Shown: positions 22,659 to 28,993 of the stretch, one piece after another
How the letters are laid out: the number at the start of each line of letters is the position of its first letter
Numbering within the stretch: the stretch's first letter is position 1
Made by a program: the position numbers and the translations under genes
Notes under the pieces: generated by a model
What the model saw: only the letters and a program-made list of their open reading frames with translations
Databases searched by the model: none
Told to the model about the DNA's origin: nothing
IMG/VR virus record: IMGVR_UViG_3300017917_001123
Span: 203,571-267,570 of that record
Length of the DNA stretch: 64,000 bases
DNA from: a virus
Strand: one strand, 5' to 3'

Positions 22659-23281
22659 TTGTGTGGCTCCAAGTTGTTCTTCTCTACACCGTCCTTATAC
22701 CAGTCGGTGAGTTCCTCGTCCTCTTCGTCCTCATACTCGGCCATAGACTCGGAGATGCCATACTCATCATCCAGTTCGTCGCCAACGACATCACGCACGG
22801 TTTTAGAAGTCTCACCGCCGAACTCAATACACTCGTCACTGCCGTTATACCAACGACCTACATAGGCCATGCCTGGTTCGTAGTAGGTAGCCTCTACTTC
22901 AAAGCCGTCATCTACTAGGGCCTCGTAGATGCCTACGGGCGGGGCCCACGCAGAGTCAAAGCCGAACTCAATGGTGTTGTTCTCAATCTTTATATCAGGG
23001 TCGTAGGCATCAACATCCCACTTGGTGCCCCAATGATTCACGCAGAAGTCATACCAGTTGGCCACACCATATTTGGCAATGTTCTCGGCACTCCGGCGCT
23101 CGAGCTCAATCTGGTCCGGATTCGTTTCGTCACCAACTCGACCTGCTACAATGTTCAGGTCCTCTGGAATCGGAACCACATGCTTACAGAAGTTGCCTTC
23201 CTTAATGGCCTCAACGAGGGCTTCAAGTTTCTGGGTATCTTCGTGGCTGATTACCACACGGTTGTTGCACCAATTAGGCAT
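22655..23281 (-). CDS. Api92/YubB-like (DUF1281) protein
   Basis: The ATG at 23281 gives 208 residues starting MPNWCNNRVVISHEDTQKLE, the hallmark of Api92/DUF1281 ferredoxin-like-fold proteins. WDVDAYDPDI and FGFDSAWAPPVGIYEAL are further landmarks. The C-terminus is very acidic. The family is common in phages and plasmids; its function is unknown. ATGA overlap couples it to the SleB-like gene. Confidence 0.8.
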   Translation of the reverse strand: MPNWCNNRVVISHEDTQKLEALVEAIKEGNFCKHVVPIPEDLNIVAGRVGDETNPDQIELERRSAENIAKYGVANWYDFCVNHWGTKWDVDAYDPDIKIENNTIEFGFDSAWAPPVGIYEALVDDGFEVEATYYEPGMAYVGRWYNGSDECIEFGGETSKTVRDVVGDELDDEYGISESMAEYEDEEDEELTDWYKDGVEKNNLEPHK

Positions 23282-23291
23282 AGTAGGCTCC

Positions 23292-23555
23292 TTAGTTGAA
23301 TTCGTAGAAAGTGACGCTAGGATCGATGCTTTGGAGTTCTTGAGCACAACGGCGCAGGAACTGGGCACGGGCACGGACTTGGCTTGCGGGCAGTTCGCCA
23401 TCGCAGGTAAGGTTCTCTGGGCTAAGATCCGCATCCAGCGAATCCGCAATCTTTTGACGGTCCTGGGCGTTGAGCAGGCTGAGCTCCTTGCCGTTGAAAA
23501 TTTTGGACCAGCTGTTTTTCATTTCAACATAGGTTTCCAAGTTCTGAATATTCAT
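23292..23555 (-). CDS. Unknown 87-residue early protein
   Basis: The ATG at 23555 gives a helical, charged protein with Cys-containing segments (CDGELPASQVRARAQFLRRC). First gene of the operon that also carries the Api92-like and SleB-like genes. Promoter at 23588-23616. Confidence 0.6.
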   Translation of the reverse strand: MNIQNLETYVEMKNSWSKIFNGKELSLLNAQDRQKIADSLDADLSPENLTCDGELPASQVRARAQFLRRCAQELQSIDPSVTFYEFN

Positions 23556-23587
23556 TTTCGCTCCTGTTTCGTTAGTGTCTAGTGTAT

Positions 23588-23616
23588 AGTATAACATCGG
23601 TTTTACCGGATGTCAA
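23588..23616 (-). promoter_or_regulatory. Early sigma-70 promoter
   Basis: Minus strand TTGACA, 17 bp spacer containing GGTAAAACC, TATACT. It overlaps the 3' end of the upstream gene. Confidence 0.85.
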
Positions 23617-23807
23617 CCCCTTTTGGTAACTTTTTTAACTAATACGAAAGTACGACCACGCAAATCGAACTTCAAAGGCTTATTGAACACCTTGTGCTCG
23701 TTGGTGTCTTTTTTGACATAGGCTAGGCACTTGTCCCCGTCTAGGAGGTACAGGTGGTTACAGTCCGACCCGTCCTCCCAAACTGTAGTCTCACGCATCC
23801 ACTTCAT
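23613..23807 (-). CDS. Small basic early protein
   Basis: The ATG at 23807 gives 64 residues, with a basic second half (FNKPLKFDLRGRTFVLVKKV). The start overlaps the upstream stop by 1 nt. Function unknown. Confidence 0.6.
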   Translation of the reverse strand: MKWMRETTVWEDGSDCNHLYLLDGDKCLAYVKKDTNEHKVFNKPLKFDLRGRTFVLVKKVTKRG

Positions 23808-24061
23808 TACATGCTCCAGTAGGCTTCTGAGCTGGGCGAGCAATAGCGCGGAGTGTCATAGCGTTCCTTATACTCAGCACCGCCCATCAAGTTCTTGCGA
23901 GTTACATAAGTTTCGTGGATTTCGCGAATGTATCCTGGGCGAACTGGGTTGGCTCGCTCCACAGCCGCCAGCGTCATGTCCGCAAAGTCCGTCTTGGACA
24001 CCAGCTTCATGCCCTCTTTGCATCGCTTGTCCAACTTATAAATTTCTACGGTATATTCCAT
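23807..24061 (-). CDS. Unknown 84-residue early protein
   Basis: The ATG at 24061 gives MEYTVEIYKLDKRCKEGMKL. A mixed beta/alpha sequence with a basic centre (VRPGYIREIHETYVTRKNLM). The first 20 residues recall the small proteins with an opening 'YTV' strand elsewhere in this genome. Promoter at 24088-24116. Confidence 0.6.
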   Translation of the reverse strand: MEYTVEIYKLDKRCKEGMKLVSKTDFADMTLAAVERANPVRPGYIREIHETYVTRKNLMGGAEYKERYDTPRYCSPSSEAYWSM

Positions 24062-24087
24062 GTCGCTCTCCTTAGTGTCTAGTGTAT

Positions 24088-24116
24088 AGTATAACACAGG
24101 TTTTACCACTTGTCAA
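24088..24116 (-). promoter_or_regulatory. Early sigma-70 promoter
   Basis: Minus strand TTGACA, 17 bp spacer containing GGTAAAACC, TATACT. Confidence 0.85.
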
Positions 24117-24117
24117 C

Positions 24118-24151
24118 CAAAAAAAGAGGGTGTTGCTTTTATACAACACCC
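24118..24151 (-). terminator. Rho-independent terminator
   Basis: GGGTGTTG / CAACACCC hairpin followed by TCTTTTTTT on the minus strand, after the gene at 24186-24533. Confidence 0.8.
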
Positions 24152-24185
24152 CCATAAAGGGCCTGCGTTGCACAGGCCGGAGCAA

Positions 24186-24533
24186 TTAATCCAATCGGCT
24201 ACCTGCGTAGGCTTCCACGCCCAACATCTGCTTCAGGAACTCTGCGGCCGCCTCGGCACCCGCTTCCAAAGTGTCCACGTTCTGGACGCCCAAACCACTG
24301 GGGTTCCACAGCTGAAGTCCACCACCGTAAGCAGGACGGAAACCTGCCTCCTTCAGTGCCATACCCAGTTTGGTGTTGCCACGAACCTTGTAGACCGTAA
24401 CCCAAGCAAAGCCACAGGCGTATTGGTCACGTCCGCCCAGCTTCTCCTGGAAGAACTTGGTTGCCGCTTGACGGGCTTCCTGCTTGGCACCCTCAACAAA
24501 ACTCAGAACCTGCTCTTTAGTGAATCCACTCAT
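24186..24533 (-). CDS. Unknown 115-residue early protein
   Basis: Helical N-terminus (EQVLSFVEGAKQEARQAATK), a central GGRDQYACGFAWVTVYKVRG segment and a glycine-rich YGGGLQLWNPSG loop. The AWVTV ... GGGLQLWNP pattern appears in conserved phage proteins of unknown function. Promoter at 24566-24594, terminator downstream. Confidence 0.65.
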   Translation of the reverse strand: MSGFTKEQVLSFVEGAKQEARQAATKFFQEKLGGRDQYACGFAWVTVYKVRGNTKLGMALKEAGFRPAYGGGLQLWNPSGLGVQNVDTLEAGAEAAAEFLKQMLGVEAYAGSRLD

Positions 24534-24565
24534 CTTTCGCTCCTTTAGTTAACTATCTAGCCTAT

Positions 24566-24594
24566 AGTATAGCACCGGTTTTACCTTTTGTCAA
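24566..24594 (-). promoter_or_regulatory. Early sigma-70 promoter overlapping a stop codon
   Basis: Minus strand TTGACA, 17 bp spacer containing GGTAAAACC, TATACT. The stop codon of the Gp88-like gene is in the -35 box. Confidence 0.85.
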
Positions 24595-25289
24595 CCGACA
24601 ATTGGAATAACCCTACGAACGAATCCGGTATTGTCCTTCTTAGCACGGCCCTTGGCTTTCAACCCAGCGATAACACCCTTAGGGTCCAAAAAGCGCAGGT
24701 CAGTGTCATCAGCATTGAAAACAGGGCGGCCCATGTAAGCTTCGGGCAGTTTATCAAAGACCATAGCCACGTTCATGCCCTGCGCCACAGCCTTAGCCAC
24801 GTCCGCATCGTTACCGTCTGCGGCACTGAAGGTCAAGTGGTAGTTCTTAAGGTGCGACACTTTGCGGCCCAGGACCTTAGTGTAGTCATAGAACTGTACT
24901 TCCGGAAACTTCTCAATGATACCGTACTTCTCCCAGCTCAAGTCCGATGTACCATTCAAGCGGAACACGGGCGTCAAACCCAACTTCGCGGCCTGCTTGA
25001 TGCCCAGTTTAATGTCTGCTTCCAAGTCCTTCATGAAAGCATCGCGGTTCTCAAAGAAGTACTTGGTCTTGCGGATGCGAGCCTGCTGGATCACGTTGGT
25101 GTTCTCACCTTTGCGGAACATGCCGCCACGACCGGCAGTATTAAGGCAAGCGGCTGTACAACCTGCGGTGCGCTTAGGGCATACTTCTTTGCCCGACAAG
25201 TCAGCAGGAGCAAGGTGTAGGATGTAGCTCAGGTAACCCAGCTTCGTACCCTTCTGGATCTTAGGATTTGCAGTGCTCAATAGTTTCAT
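24591..25289 (-). CDS. Gp88-like phage protein
   Basis: The ATG at 25289 gives 232 residues. The opening MKLLSTANPKIQKGTKLGYL, then LHLAPADLSG and VCPKRTAGCTAACLNTAGRG, is the signature of the phage 'gene product 88' family. The Cys-rich block suggests a metal or Fe-S site. Function unknown. GGAGC precedes the ATG and its stop lies in the next promoter. The start is chosen because the family begins at this methionine. Confidence 0.8.
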   Translation of the reverse strand: MKLLSTANPKIQKGTKLGYLSYILHLAPADLSGKEVCPKRTAGCTAACLNTAGRGGMFRKGENTNVIQQARIRKTKYFFENRDAFMKDLEADIKLGIKQAAKLGLTPVFRLNGTSDLSWEKYGIIEKFPEVQFYDYTKVLGRKVSHLKNYHLTFSAADGNDADVAKAVAQGMNVAMVFDKLPEAYMGRPVFNADDTDLRFLDPKGVIAGLKAKGRAKKDNTGFVRRVIPIVG

Positions 25290-25320
25290 CTCTTGCTCCT
25301 TATTAATGTTTCTAGTCTCT

Positions 25321-25349
25321 AGTATAACACCGGTTTTACCACTTGTCAA
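25321..25349 (-). promoter_or_regulatory. Early sigma-70 promoter
   Basis: Minus strand TTGACA, 17 bp spacer containing GGTAAAACC, TATACT. Confidence 0.85.
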
Positions 25350-25360
25350 CCAATACCCGT

Positions 25361-25699
25361 TCAATCTCCACGGGTATCTGTATTCAGCATGGGCTTCAAC
25401 TTGCGGCGGAGTTCCACTTCCAAGTCGTGTCCTGCCTGCTTGCCACGTGCCGTGCCCAGAACGCGAACACCTATTTCAGTCTTGTCGTTGAGCTCACGCA
25501 GGGCCACGCAAAGGAGCCAATTCTTGCTTTCAGTCTTTGCGCGATAGAAATGCTTGGCTGCACGTGTCCGTGCGCTCTTAAGAGCTGTGGACTCTGTTTT
25601 GGCTGTGACACCAACATAAGTCATGCCGTTGACCGTAAGCTCATAGACTACATGAGTACGATCTGCACGCTTTTTACGGGGACGCTTTTCTAAGTTCAT
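25361..25699 (-). CDS. GIY-YIG-like nuclease-domain protein
   Basis: The ATG at 25699 gives 112 residues. VVYELTVNGMTYVGVTAKTE is a diverged GIY-YIG core (VYEL ... YVG). An arginine helix (SARTRAAKHF) and a C-terminal VELRRKLKPMLNTD with the conserved glutamate and 'LKPxLN' follow. Single-domain GIY-YIG proteins cut DNA or act in repair or homing. The first motif is weak, so activity is uncertain. The -10 box lies 6 nt before the ATG, so this early mRNA should be leaderless. Confidence 0.7.
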   Translation of the reverse strand: MNLEKRPRKKRADRTHVVYELTVNGMTYVGVTAKTESTALKSARTRAAKHFYRAKTESKNWLLCVALRELNDKTEIGVRVLGTARGKQAGHDLEVELRRKLKPMLNTDTRGD

Positions 25700-25705
25700 G
25701 AGTGT

Positions 25706-25734
25706 AGTATAACACGGTTTTACCACTCTGTCAA
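25706..25734 (-). promoter_or_regulatory. Early sigma-70 promoter, leaderless
   Basis: Minus strand TTGACA, 17 bp spacer containing GGTAAAACC, TATACT ending 6 nt before the ATG at 25699. Confidence 0.8.
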
Positions 25735-25780
25735 CCCCTAAAGAATACCCGAGTGGGCCGTAGGGTTTCAGAAATTCCGG

Positions 25781-25809
25781 TTGACATTCGGTAAAACCTG
25801 TGCTATACT
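25781..25809 (+). promoter_or_regulatory. Sigma-70 promoter on the + strand
   Basis: TTGACA, 17 bp spacer containing GGTAAAACC, TATACT. It is the same promoter type as the early minus-strand set but points right, toward a 34-codon frame (25819-25923) and antisense to the RNA region that follows. Confidence 0.7.
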
Positions 25810-25944
25810 GTAGGCACAATGAGAGATAAGAAGAAAGCCATAAGGGCACGAGGGTTCGAACAGACTTGCTGGGGATGGACGGCGAGGGCCACCCCCCTAT
25901 TTGGCTCGGTGATGAAAATATAGTAGGCTGCTCAAAATAGCCGC

Positions 25945-25976
25945 AAAAAAACCCTAGGCCAAATACCTCCTAGGGT
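25945..25976 (-). terminator. Rho-independent terminator
   Basis: ACCCTAGG / CCTAGGGT hairpin followed by seven T on the minus strand. It ends the transcript that carries the tRNA. Confidence 0.8.
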
Positions 25977-26232
25977 CTCCCTGCCCGGGTCTACCGCAAC
26001 GTGACTCCGAACCGTTTGCGCTCAGTCTACTCTAGGCCCAGGGCCTTCGACTCTAGCACAGTGACTTCTGTGGCAATTCACAGCACCTAAGGTCTGTACT
26101 GTTACCAGTATTCTTTCACGCTAGGCGTTTAACCGCATTATCAGTCTAGAGCAATTCCGTCACCTTAGTCATCGGCCGAATTGTTAACTGTTTCGTGTGC
26201 TGTTACGGCACAAAATACTTAGCTCTGCCCGG
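25977..26232 (-). ncRNA. Candidate structured RNA downstream of the tRNA
   Basis: About 255 nt without an open frame lie between the tRNA 3' end and a terminator. At least five hairpins can be drawn: 26196-26212 (TGTGC/GCACA), 26097-26110 (TACTG/CAGTA), 26057-26072 (CACAG/CTGTG), 26035-26045 (GGCC/GGCC) and 25995-26020 (CGCAA/TTGCG). A GGTTCG-AGTC-like string in the last one recalls a tRNA T-arm, but no second tRNA can be folded. It may be a phage sRNA or a degraded tRNA array. Conservation and structure were not tested. Confidence 0.45.
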
Positions 26233-26309
26233 TGGTGGGCCCAACAGGACTCGAACCTGTGACCAAGCGATTATGAGTCGCCTGCTCTAACCAACTGAGC
26301 TATAGGCCC
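26233..26309 (-). tRNA. tRNA-Ile2 (CAU anticodon)
   Basis: 77 nt with encoded CCA. The acceptor stem GGGCCTA/TGGGCCC, D-arm, anticodon stem-loop with loop CTCATAA, and T-arm (ACAGG-TTCGAGT-CCTGT) all pair. The anticodon is CAU. The anticodon arm and flanks (GCAGGCGACTCATAATCGCT) match bacterial tRNA-Ile2, whose C34 becomes lysidine by host TilS so that it reads AUA. They do not match the elongator tRNA-Met arm. The phage's AT-rich late genes use AUA often, so the tRNA would help their translation. Confidence 0.9.
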
Positions 26310-26320
26310 CCGGGATTAAT

Positions 26321-26326
26321 ATTATA
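26321..26326 (-). promoter_or_regulatory. Possible tRNA promoter (-10 only)
   Basis: TATAAT on the minus strand, 11 nt before the tRNA 5' end. No good -35 is visible 17 bp upstream, so it is tentative. Confidence 0.35.
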
Positions 26327-26332
26327 CAGGAT

Positions 26333-27283
26333 TTACTTCCTTAATCCTAGTGCGGCCTGTAGCTTTTGGGCGGCATTCATAGTATTAGCAGTCTGCCCGT
26401 AGGGTGTATATGTTTGTCCCGCACCTGTGCCGTTGGGTTTTTCTGCTGATCCTAGGGCCTGTGCAGCGGGGTCACCAGTGGCCTGTGCAGCGGGGTTGGG
26501 TATGCCCGTGTCTACAAGCGATCTAACCTGTACACCTTCTGGATCCGCAATGTCTACGAAGGTCCAGTTGCCCAACAGCACAGGATTACCATCTACACGA
26601 CGATTCCACTTACGCATATAGTACTTGTCTGCAGCGGGGTTCAGCCCGAGCTGGTCTACAAGGTTAGCAAACACAGAGTCGATCAGGATCATTGTCTCCG
26701 CACCTTCTAGAACTCGTAACCAATCGAATACGGAATAACCTTCTAGCTCCCGCAACTCAATACATTGTACACCCGGTTCAACAATGGACAGATCAATGTC
26801 ATAGCTCATATCACTAGCATGACCCTGATATACCATATAGCGTTCTTGTGTGACTACACTATTATACAGTGATTTTTCTGCAGCGGGGTCCCGGTCTATA
26901 CACTCGGCCAACTCCCACTTGTGACTAAATGGTACTTCCGCTTGAGCATACTTGTATTGATCGAACTTAAACTGGGCAAAGTGACTCTTATTAGTACGCT
27001 CTGGATGACTACTCAAATACTGATACAACCACAATTCCTCAGTTACTCCAATAGCGGTCAACTGCTTGTGCGGATTCTCATAAAAGAAAGCGCCATATTC
27101 ATCTACGGGCACTGACATCCAACGAACCCAGGGAGCCGCTCGAACCATTTGTTGATAAAAGGGTTCACATACGGGCCAATATACTTCGTAGCCTCTACGT
27201 GTATATTCCTTAGCGATAGGTAGAGCAATGATGATATCACCAAGTCCTCTACTCTGAATAAAACCAATTCTTTGTTGTGACAT
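26333..27283 (-). CDS. Glycosyltransferase-like protein (GT9 type) with repeat-bearing tail
   Basis: 316 residues. The N-terminal RIGFIQSRGLGDIIIALPIA matches the heptosyltransferase/GT9 opening (G-x-G-D-x-x-x-x-x-P). A later ETMILIDSVFANLVDQLGL matches its nucleotide-sugar-binding half. From about residue 255 on, a low-complexity tail rich in Ala, Gln, Gly and Thr follows. Five Pro-Ala-Ala triplets occur. Four are encoded by copies of the decamer GCAGCGGGGT, which also occurs in nearby non-coding DNA. Its role is likely glycan modification; substrate unknown. AAGGA lies upstream. Confidence 0.65.
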   Translation of the reverse strand: MSQQRIGFIQSRGLGDIIIALPIAKEYTRRGYEVYWPVCEPFYQQMVRAAPWVRWMSVPVDEYGAFFYENPHKQLTAIGVTEELWLYQYLSSHPERTNKSHFAQFKFDQYKYAQAEVPFSHKWELAECIDRDPAAEKSLYNSVVTQERYMVYQGHASDMSYDIDLSIVEPGVQCIELRELEGYSVFDWLRVLEGAETMILIDSVFANLVDQLGLNPAADKYYMRKWNRRVDGNPVLLGNWTFVDIADPEGVQVRSLVDTGIPNPAAQATGDPAAQALGSAEKPNGTGAGQTYTPYGQTANTMNAAQKLQAALGLRK

Positions 27284-27513
27284 TTAAAGATCCTTATACG
27301 TGTGCAGCGGGGTCCCTACTATTAACATTCTGTAGGGTTCTGTAGACAATACTTACCACCCCATCCATCTGGCGCACGTATATACTGACGCGGACCATCA
27401 CGCTCTAAGCAGTAGTCACGACCATAACAACCTCGAGTAGTGATACAACCACTCAGTGATACCATAGCAAATATCACGATCAAAGATCTGCATGCATGCA
27501 AGAACAGCGGGGT
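26463..27513 (-). repeat. Dispersed decamer GCAGCGGGGT, six copies
   Basis: Copies at 26463, 26487, 26631 and 26880 lie in the glycosyltransferase-like gene (reading Asp/Asn-Pro-Ala-Ala). Copies at 27304 and (one mismatch) 27504 lie at or near gene edges. The GC-rich decamer stands out against its surroundings, and it recurs both in coding and non-coding DNA. Confidence 0.6.
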
Positions 27514-27528
27514 ATTAGCTTTCAACAT
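27322..27528 (-). CDS. Small lipoprotein
   Basis: 68 residues with a signal peptide and lipobox: basic N-terminus, hydrophobic SLIVIFAMVSLSGC, cleavage before Cys28. The mature part is Cys- and Gly-rich (RGCYGRDYCLERDG). Export and lipid anchoring in the host envelope follow. It could be a superinfection-exclusion or spanin-like protein; the sequence does not decide. It overlaps the upstream gene by 14 nt. Confidence 0.7.
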   Translation of the reverse strand: MLKANTPLFLHACRSLIVIFAMVSLSGCITTRGCYGRDYCLERDGPRQYIRAPDGWGGKYCLQNPTEC

Positions 27529-27652
27529 ATACTAAGAGATCTCCGTACTGTGACCGAGCTATAACAAGCGCATCATTATATGATTCAGCCAGTACGCCCA
27601 CTCTAGTAGTGCCCCCGAACTGACTCTTTACTGTAGCTGTGTATGTTTTCAT
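27515..27652 (-). CDS. Microprotein of 45 residues
   Basis: The ATG at 27652 gives MKTYTATVKSQFGGTTRVGV, then AESYNDALVIARSQYGD and LLVYVES. The layout (YTxTV strand, SYxxA helix, YGxxLxYV end) is shared with the gene at 28324-28467. The -10 box of its promoter is 9 nt from the ATG, so its mRNA should be nearly leaderless. Confidence 0.65.
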   Translation of the reverse strand: MKTYTATVKSQFGGTTRVGVLAESYNDALVIARSQYGDLLVYVES

Positions 27653-27661
27653 AGTGTATAT

Positions 27662-27690
27662 AGTATAGCACCACCGCATGGTTTTGTCAA
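27662..27690 (-). promoter_or_regulatory. Early sigma-70 promoter, near-leaderless
   Basis: Minus strand TTGACA, 17 bp, TATACT, ending 9 nt before the ATG at 27652. Confidence 0.8.
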
Positions 27691-27698
27691 TGATCAAT

Positions 27699-27750
27699 GG
27701 TAAAAACGGTGGAAAAAGGTGGTGAAAATGGTGGGGAAAGGTGGTAAAAT
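27699..27750. repeat. Iteron-like GGTGG-A4 tract
   Basis: Five GGTRR units (27699, 27708, 27718, 27730, 27740), each followed by an A-rich run, spaced 9-12 bp apart (about one helical turn). They lie in a 250-bp gene-free stretch just upstream of an early promoter. Confidence 0.6.
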
Positions 27751-27910
27751 TCAGGGATTTTGGGGCAGTTTTTGTGGCTTTTCAGCGATTTTTAGGCTAA
27801 AAAATTTTGGATCAGGGTGGGGGTGACAGGCATTACTGCAATACTTTCTACTGTTTTTCACAGTTTCCTGACTGTATTACCAGGCCCCCTAGAGCCTAAT
27901 ACCATTGTGC

Positions 27911-28150
27911 TTACACGTAGTAAGTGCCCATGATGTTCTCTACACAGTTGCTGAACTGTAGTAGGAATAGTGTTTGAAGTTTGCTGTTAGTAGGTAATTC
28001 CACTACCCACGCTATGTTTGAGTATGTTATTCGTGTCTTATAGCAGTCCACTCCGATCTGCTGACAGTATAGAAAAATGTCATCTAGTCTACTGTTGATT
28101 CTGTATAGAGTGGTTTTTCTGACGGAAGTGCTTGAGTTTGTTTTTGACAT
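27911..28150 (-). CDS. Unknown 79-residue protein
   Basis: The ATG at 28150 gives MSKTNSSTSVRKTTLYRINS. It overlaps the upstream gene by 62 nt in another frame, an unusually long overlap, so one of the two may start elsewhere. Mixed helical/beta, no motif. Confidence 0.5.
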   Translation of the reverse strand: MSKTNSSTSVRKTTLYRINSRLDDIFLYCQQIGVDCYKTRITYSNIAWVVELPTNSKLQTLFLLQFSNCVENIMGTYYV

Positions 28151-28319
28151 GGACACGTACAGCAGAGTCATTACGCATAAGATCTACTATAACACCTATT
28201 AAGAACCCGACCATCCACGCATAGGCCAGAGCACGTACACGGTACTTCTTATTGGTAATTGTGCACATTTCCTGCCATAACCATTCGTGTTCCGGGTCTT
28301 TATATACGGGCTGGTTCAT
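28089..28319 (-). CDS. Small membrane-anchored protein
   Basis: 76 residues. A hydrophobic helix (RALAYAWMVGFLIGVIVDLM) between a charged N-terminus and a basic C-terminus (KNKLKHFRQKNHS) suggests a single membrane pass. It starts 4 nt after the upstream stop. Confidence 0.6.
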   Translation of the reverse strand: MNQPVYKDPEHEWLWQEMCTITNKKYRVRALAYAWMVGFLIGVIVDLMRNDSAVRVHVKNKLKHFRQKNHSIQNQQ

Positions 28320-28323
28320 CTGT

Positions 28324-28467
28324 TTAATTGTGCTTTACATATAGCACGTATTTGCCCCAACGCTCTTTGGCCATCATTTGTGCTTCTAGATAGCTACTGG
28401 CTTCCACTGTCTGCGTCCAGTTTTGTGTGGGCTGTGCTGGATTGTTTAGGACTACTGTATAAGTCAT
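28324..28467 (-). CDS. Microprotein of 47 residues
   Basis: Begins MTYTVVLNNPAQPTQNWTQT and ends YVLYVKHN, with an SSYLEAQMMAKERWG helix. It is a likely relative of the microprotein at 27515-27652. GGAGC lies before the ATG and a minus-strand TAAATA box at 28496-28501. Confidence 0.6.
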   Translation of the reverse strand: MTYTVVLNNPAQPTQNWTQTVEASSYLEAQMMAKERWGKYVLYVKHN

Positions 28468-28495
28468 TGGTCTGCTCCAAAATGCTTGTATATGC

Positions 28496-28501
28496 TATTT
28501 A
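28496..28501 (-). promoter_or_regulatory. Late promoter box with a 28-nt leader
   Basis: Minus-strand TAAATA upstream of the microprotein at 28467. Divergent from the box at 28510-28515. Confidence 0.5.
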
Positions 28502-28509
28502 GTGGTGGT

Positions 28510-28515
28510 TAAATA
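28510..28515 (+). promoter_or_regulatory. Late promoter box, leaderless
   Basis: TAAATA, 5 nt before the ATG at 28521. Confidence 0.65.
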
Positions 28516-28520
28516 TCCGC

Positions 28521-28979
28521 ATGAGTCAAGATAACAGTCAACCATTTTGGAAATCTATACGTGGTGTAGGCCGTCCCGGAACACATCGTCCTTTGTGGGA
28601 AGTAGAGTCTAAATCGGTTCCCTATAAAGAATACGATGATCTTGAAGTCCGTCCCGCAGAGCATATTCCCGTGCCCGCTCCCATACATCAACGCTGTGGG
28701 CTCCCAGCAGATCGTGATTGGCCCAATCGTTGGTGGTGTCACTTCTGCTGGGAAGAAGTAAAAGCACCCATTAATCCCAATGCTATGATACCCAAGGCTG
28801 CAGTACCTGAGGGTGGACTATTGGAACCCACATTGTCGGATCCCCGAGGGGAAACTATCTGTCCTAAGTGTGCTCAGAGTCGCAGACCTCGAGCGGATAA
28901 TCGGGGTTGGGAATGTGGTTGTGGGGAAACATGGAATCCCGAGGGTGTGCGTCGTGTATCGCCGACTAATGGTTTTTAA
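28521..28979 (+). CDS. Cys-rich zinc-ribbon-like protein
   Basis: 152 residues with Cys pairs CHFC (about 73-76), CPKC (about 114-117) and CGC (about 132-134), so one or two zinc ribbons are likely. The N-terminus is Pro/Arg-rich. First gene of a late + unit that continues with oxygenase, methyltransferase and glycosyltransferase-like genes. Function unknown. Confidence 0.6.
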   Translation: MSQDNSQPFWKSIRGVGRPGTHRPLWEVESKSVPYKEYDDLEVRPAEHIPVPAPIHQRCGLPADRDWPNRWWCHFCWEEVKAPINPNAMIPKAAVPEGGLLEPTLSDPRGETICPKCAQSRRPRADNRGWECGCGETWNPEGVRRVSPTNGF

Positions 28980-28993
28980 AAGAGAGAATTATA

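Noticed and set aside
15075-25693. Many + strand open frames in the early region
   Set aside because: All lie opposite minus-strand genes that have promoters, ribosome sites and coupled starts. They are antisense shadows without + strand signals.
15060-25735. Repeated TTTACCA-TTGTCAACC strings as a CRISPR array or transposon ends
   Set aside because: They are irregularly spaced and each lies at a gene start. On the minus strand they are TTGACA-17-TATAAT promoters.
25819-25923. A 34-codon + strand frame after the right-pointing promoter
   Set aside because: No ribosome site and no similarity. The transcript may be non-coding. Kept only as part of a finding.
25977-26232. A second tRNA or tmRNA in the structured region
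   Set aside because: A GGTTCG-AGTC-like T-arm string is present, but no acceptor stem or anticodon arm can be paired with it.
26233-26309. Reading the tRNA as tRNA-Met
   Set aside because: The anticodon is CAU, but the anticodon stem and flanks match tRNA-Ile2 and not the elongator or initiator tRNA-Met.
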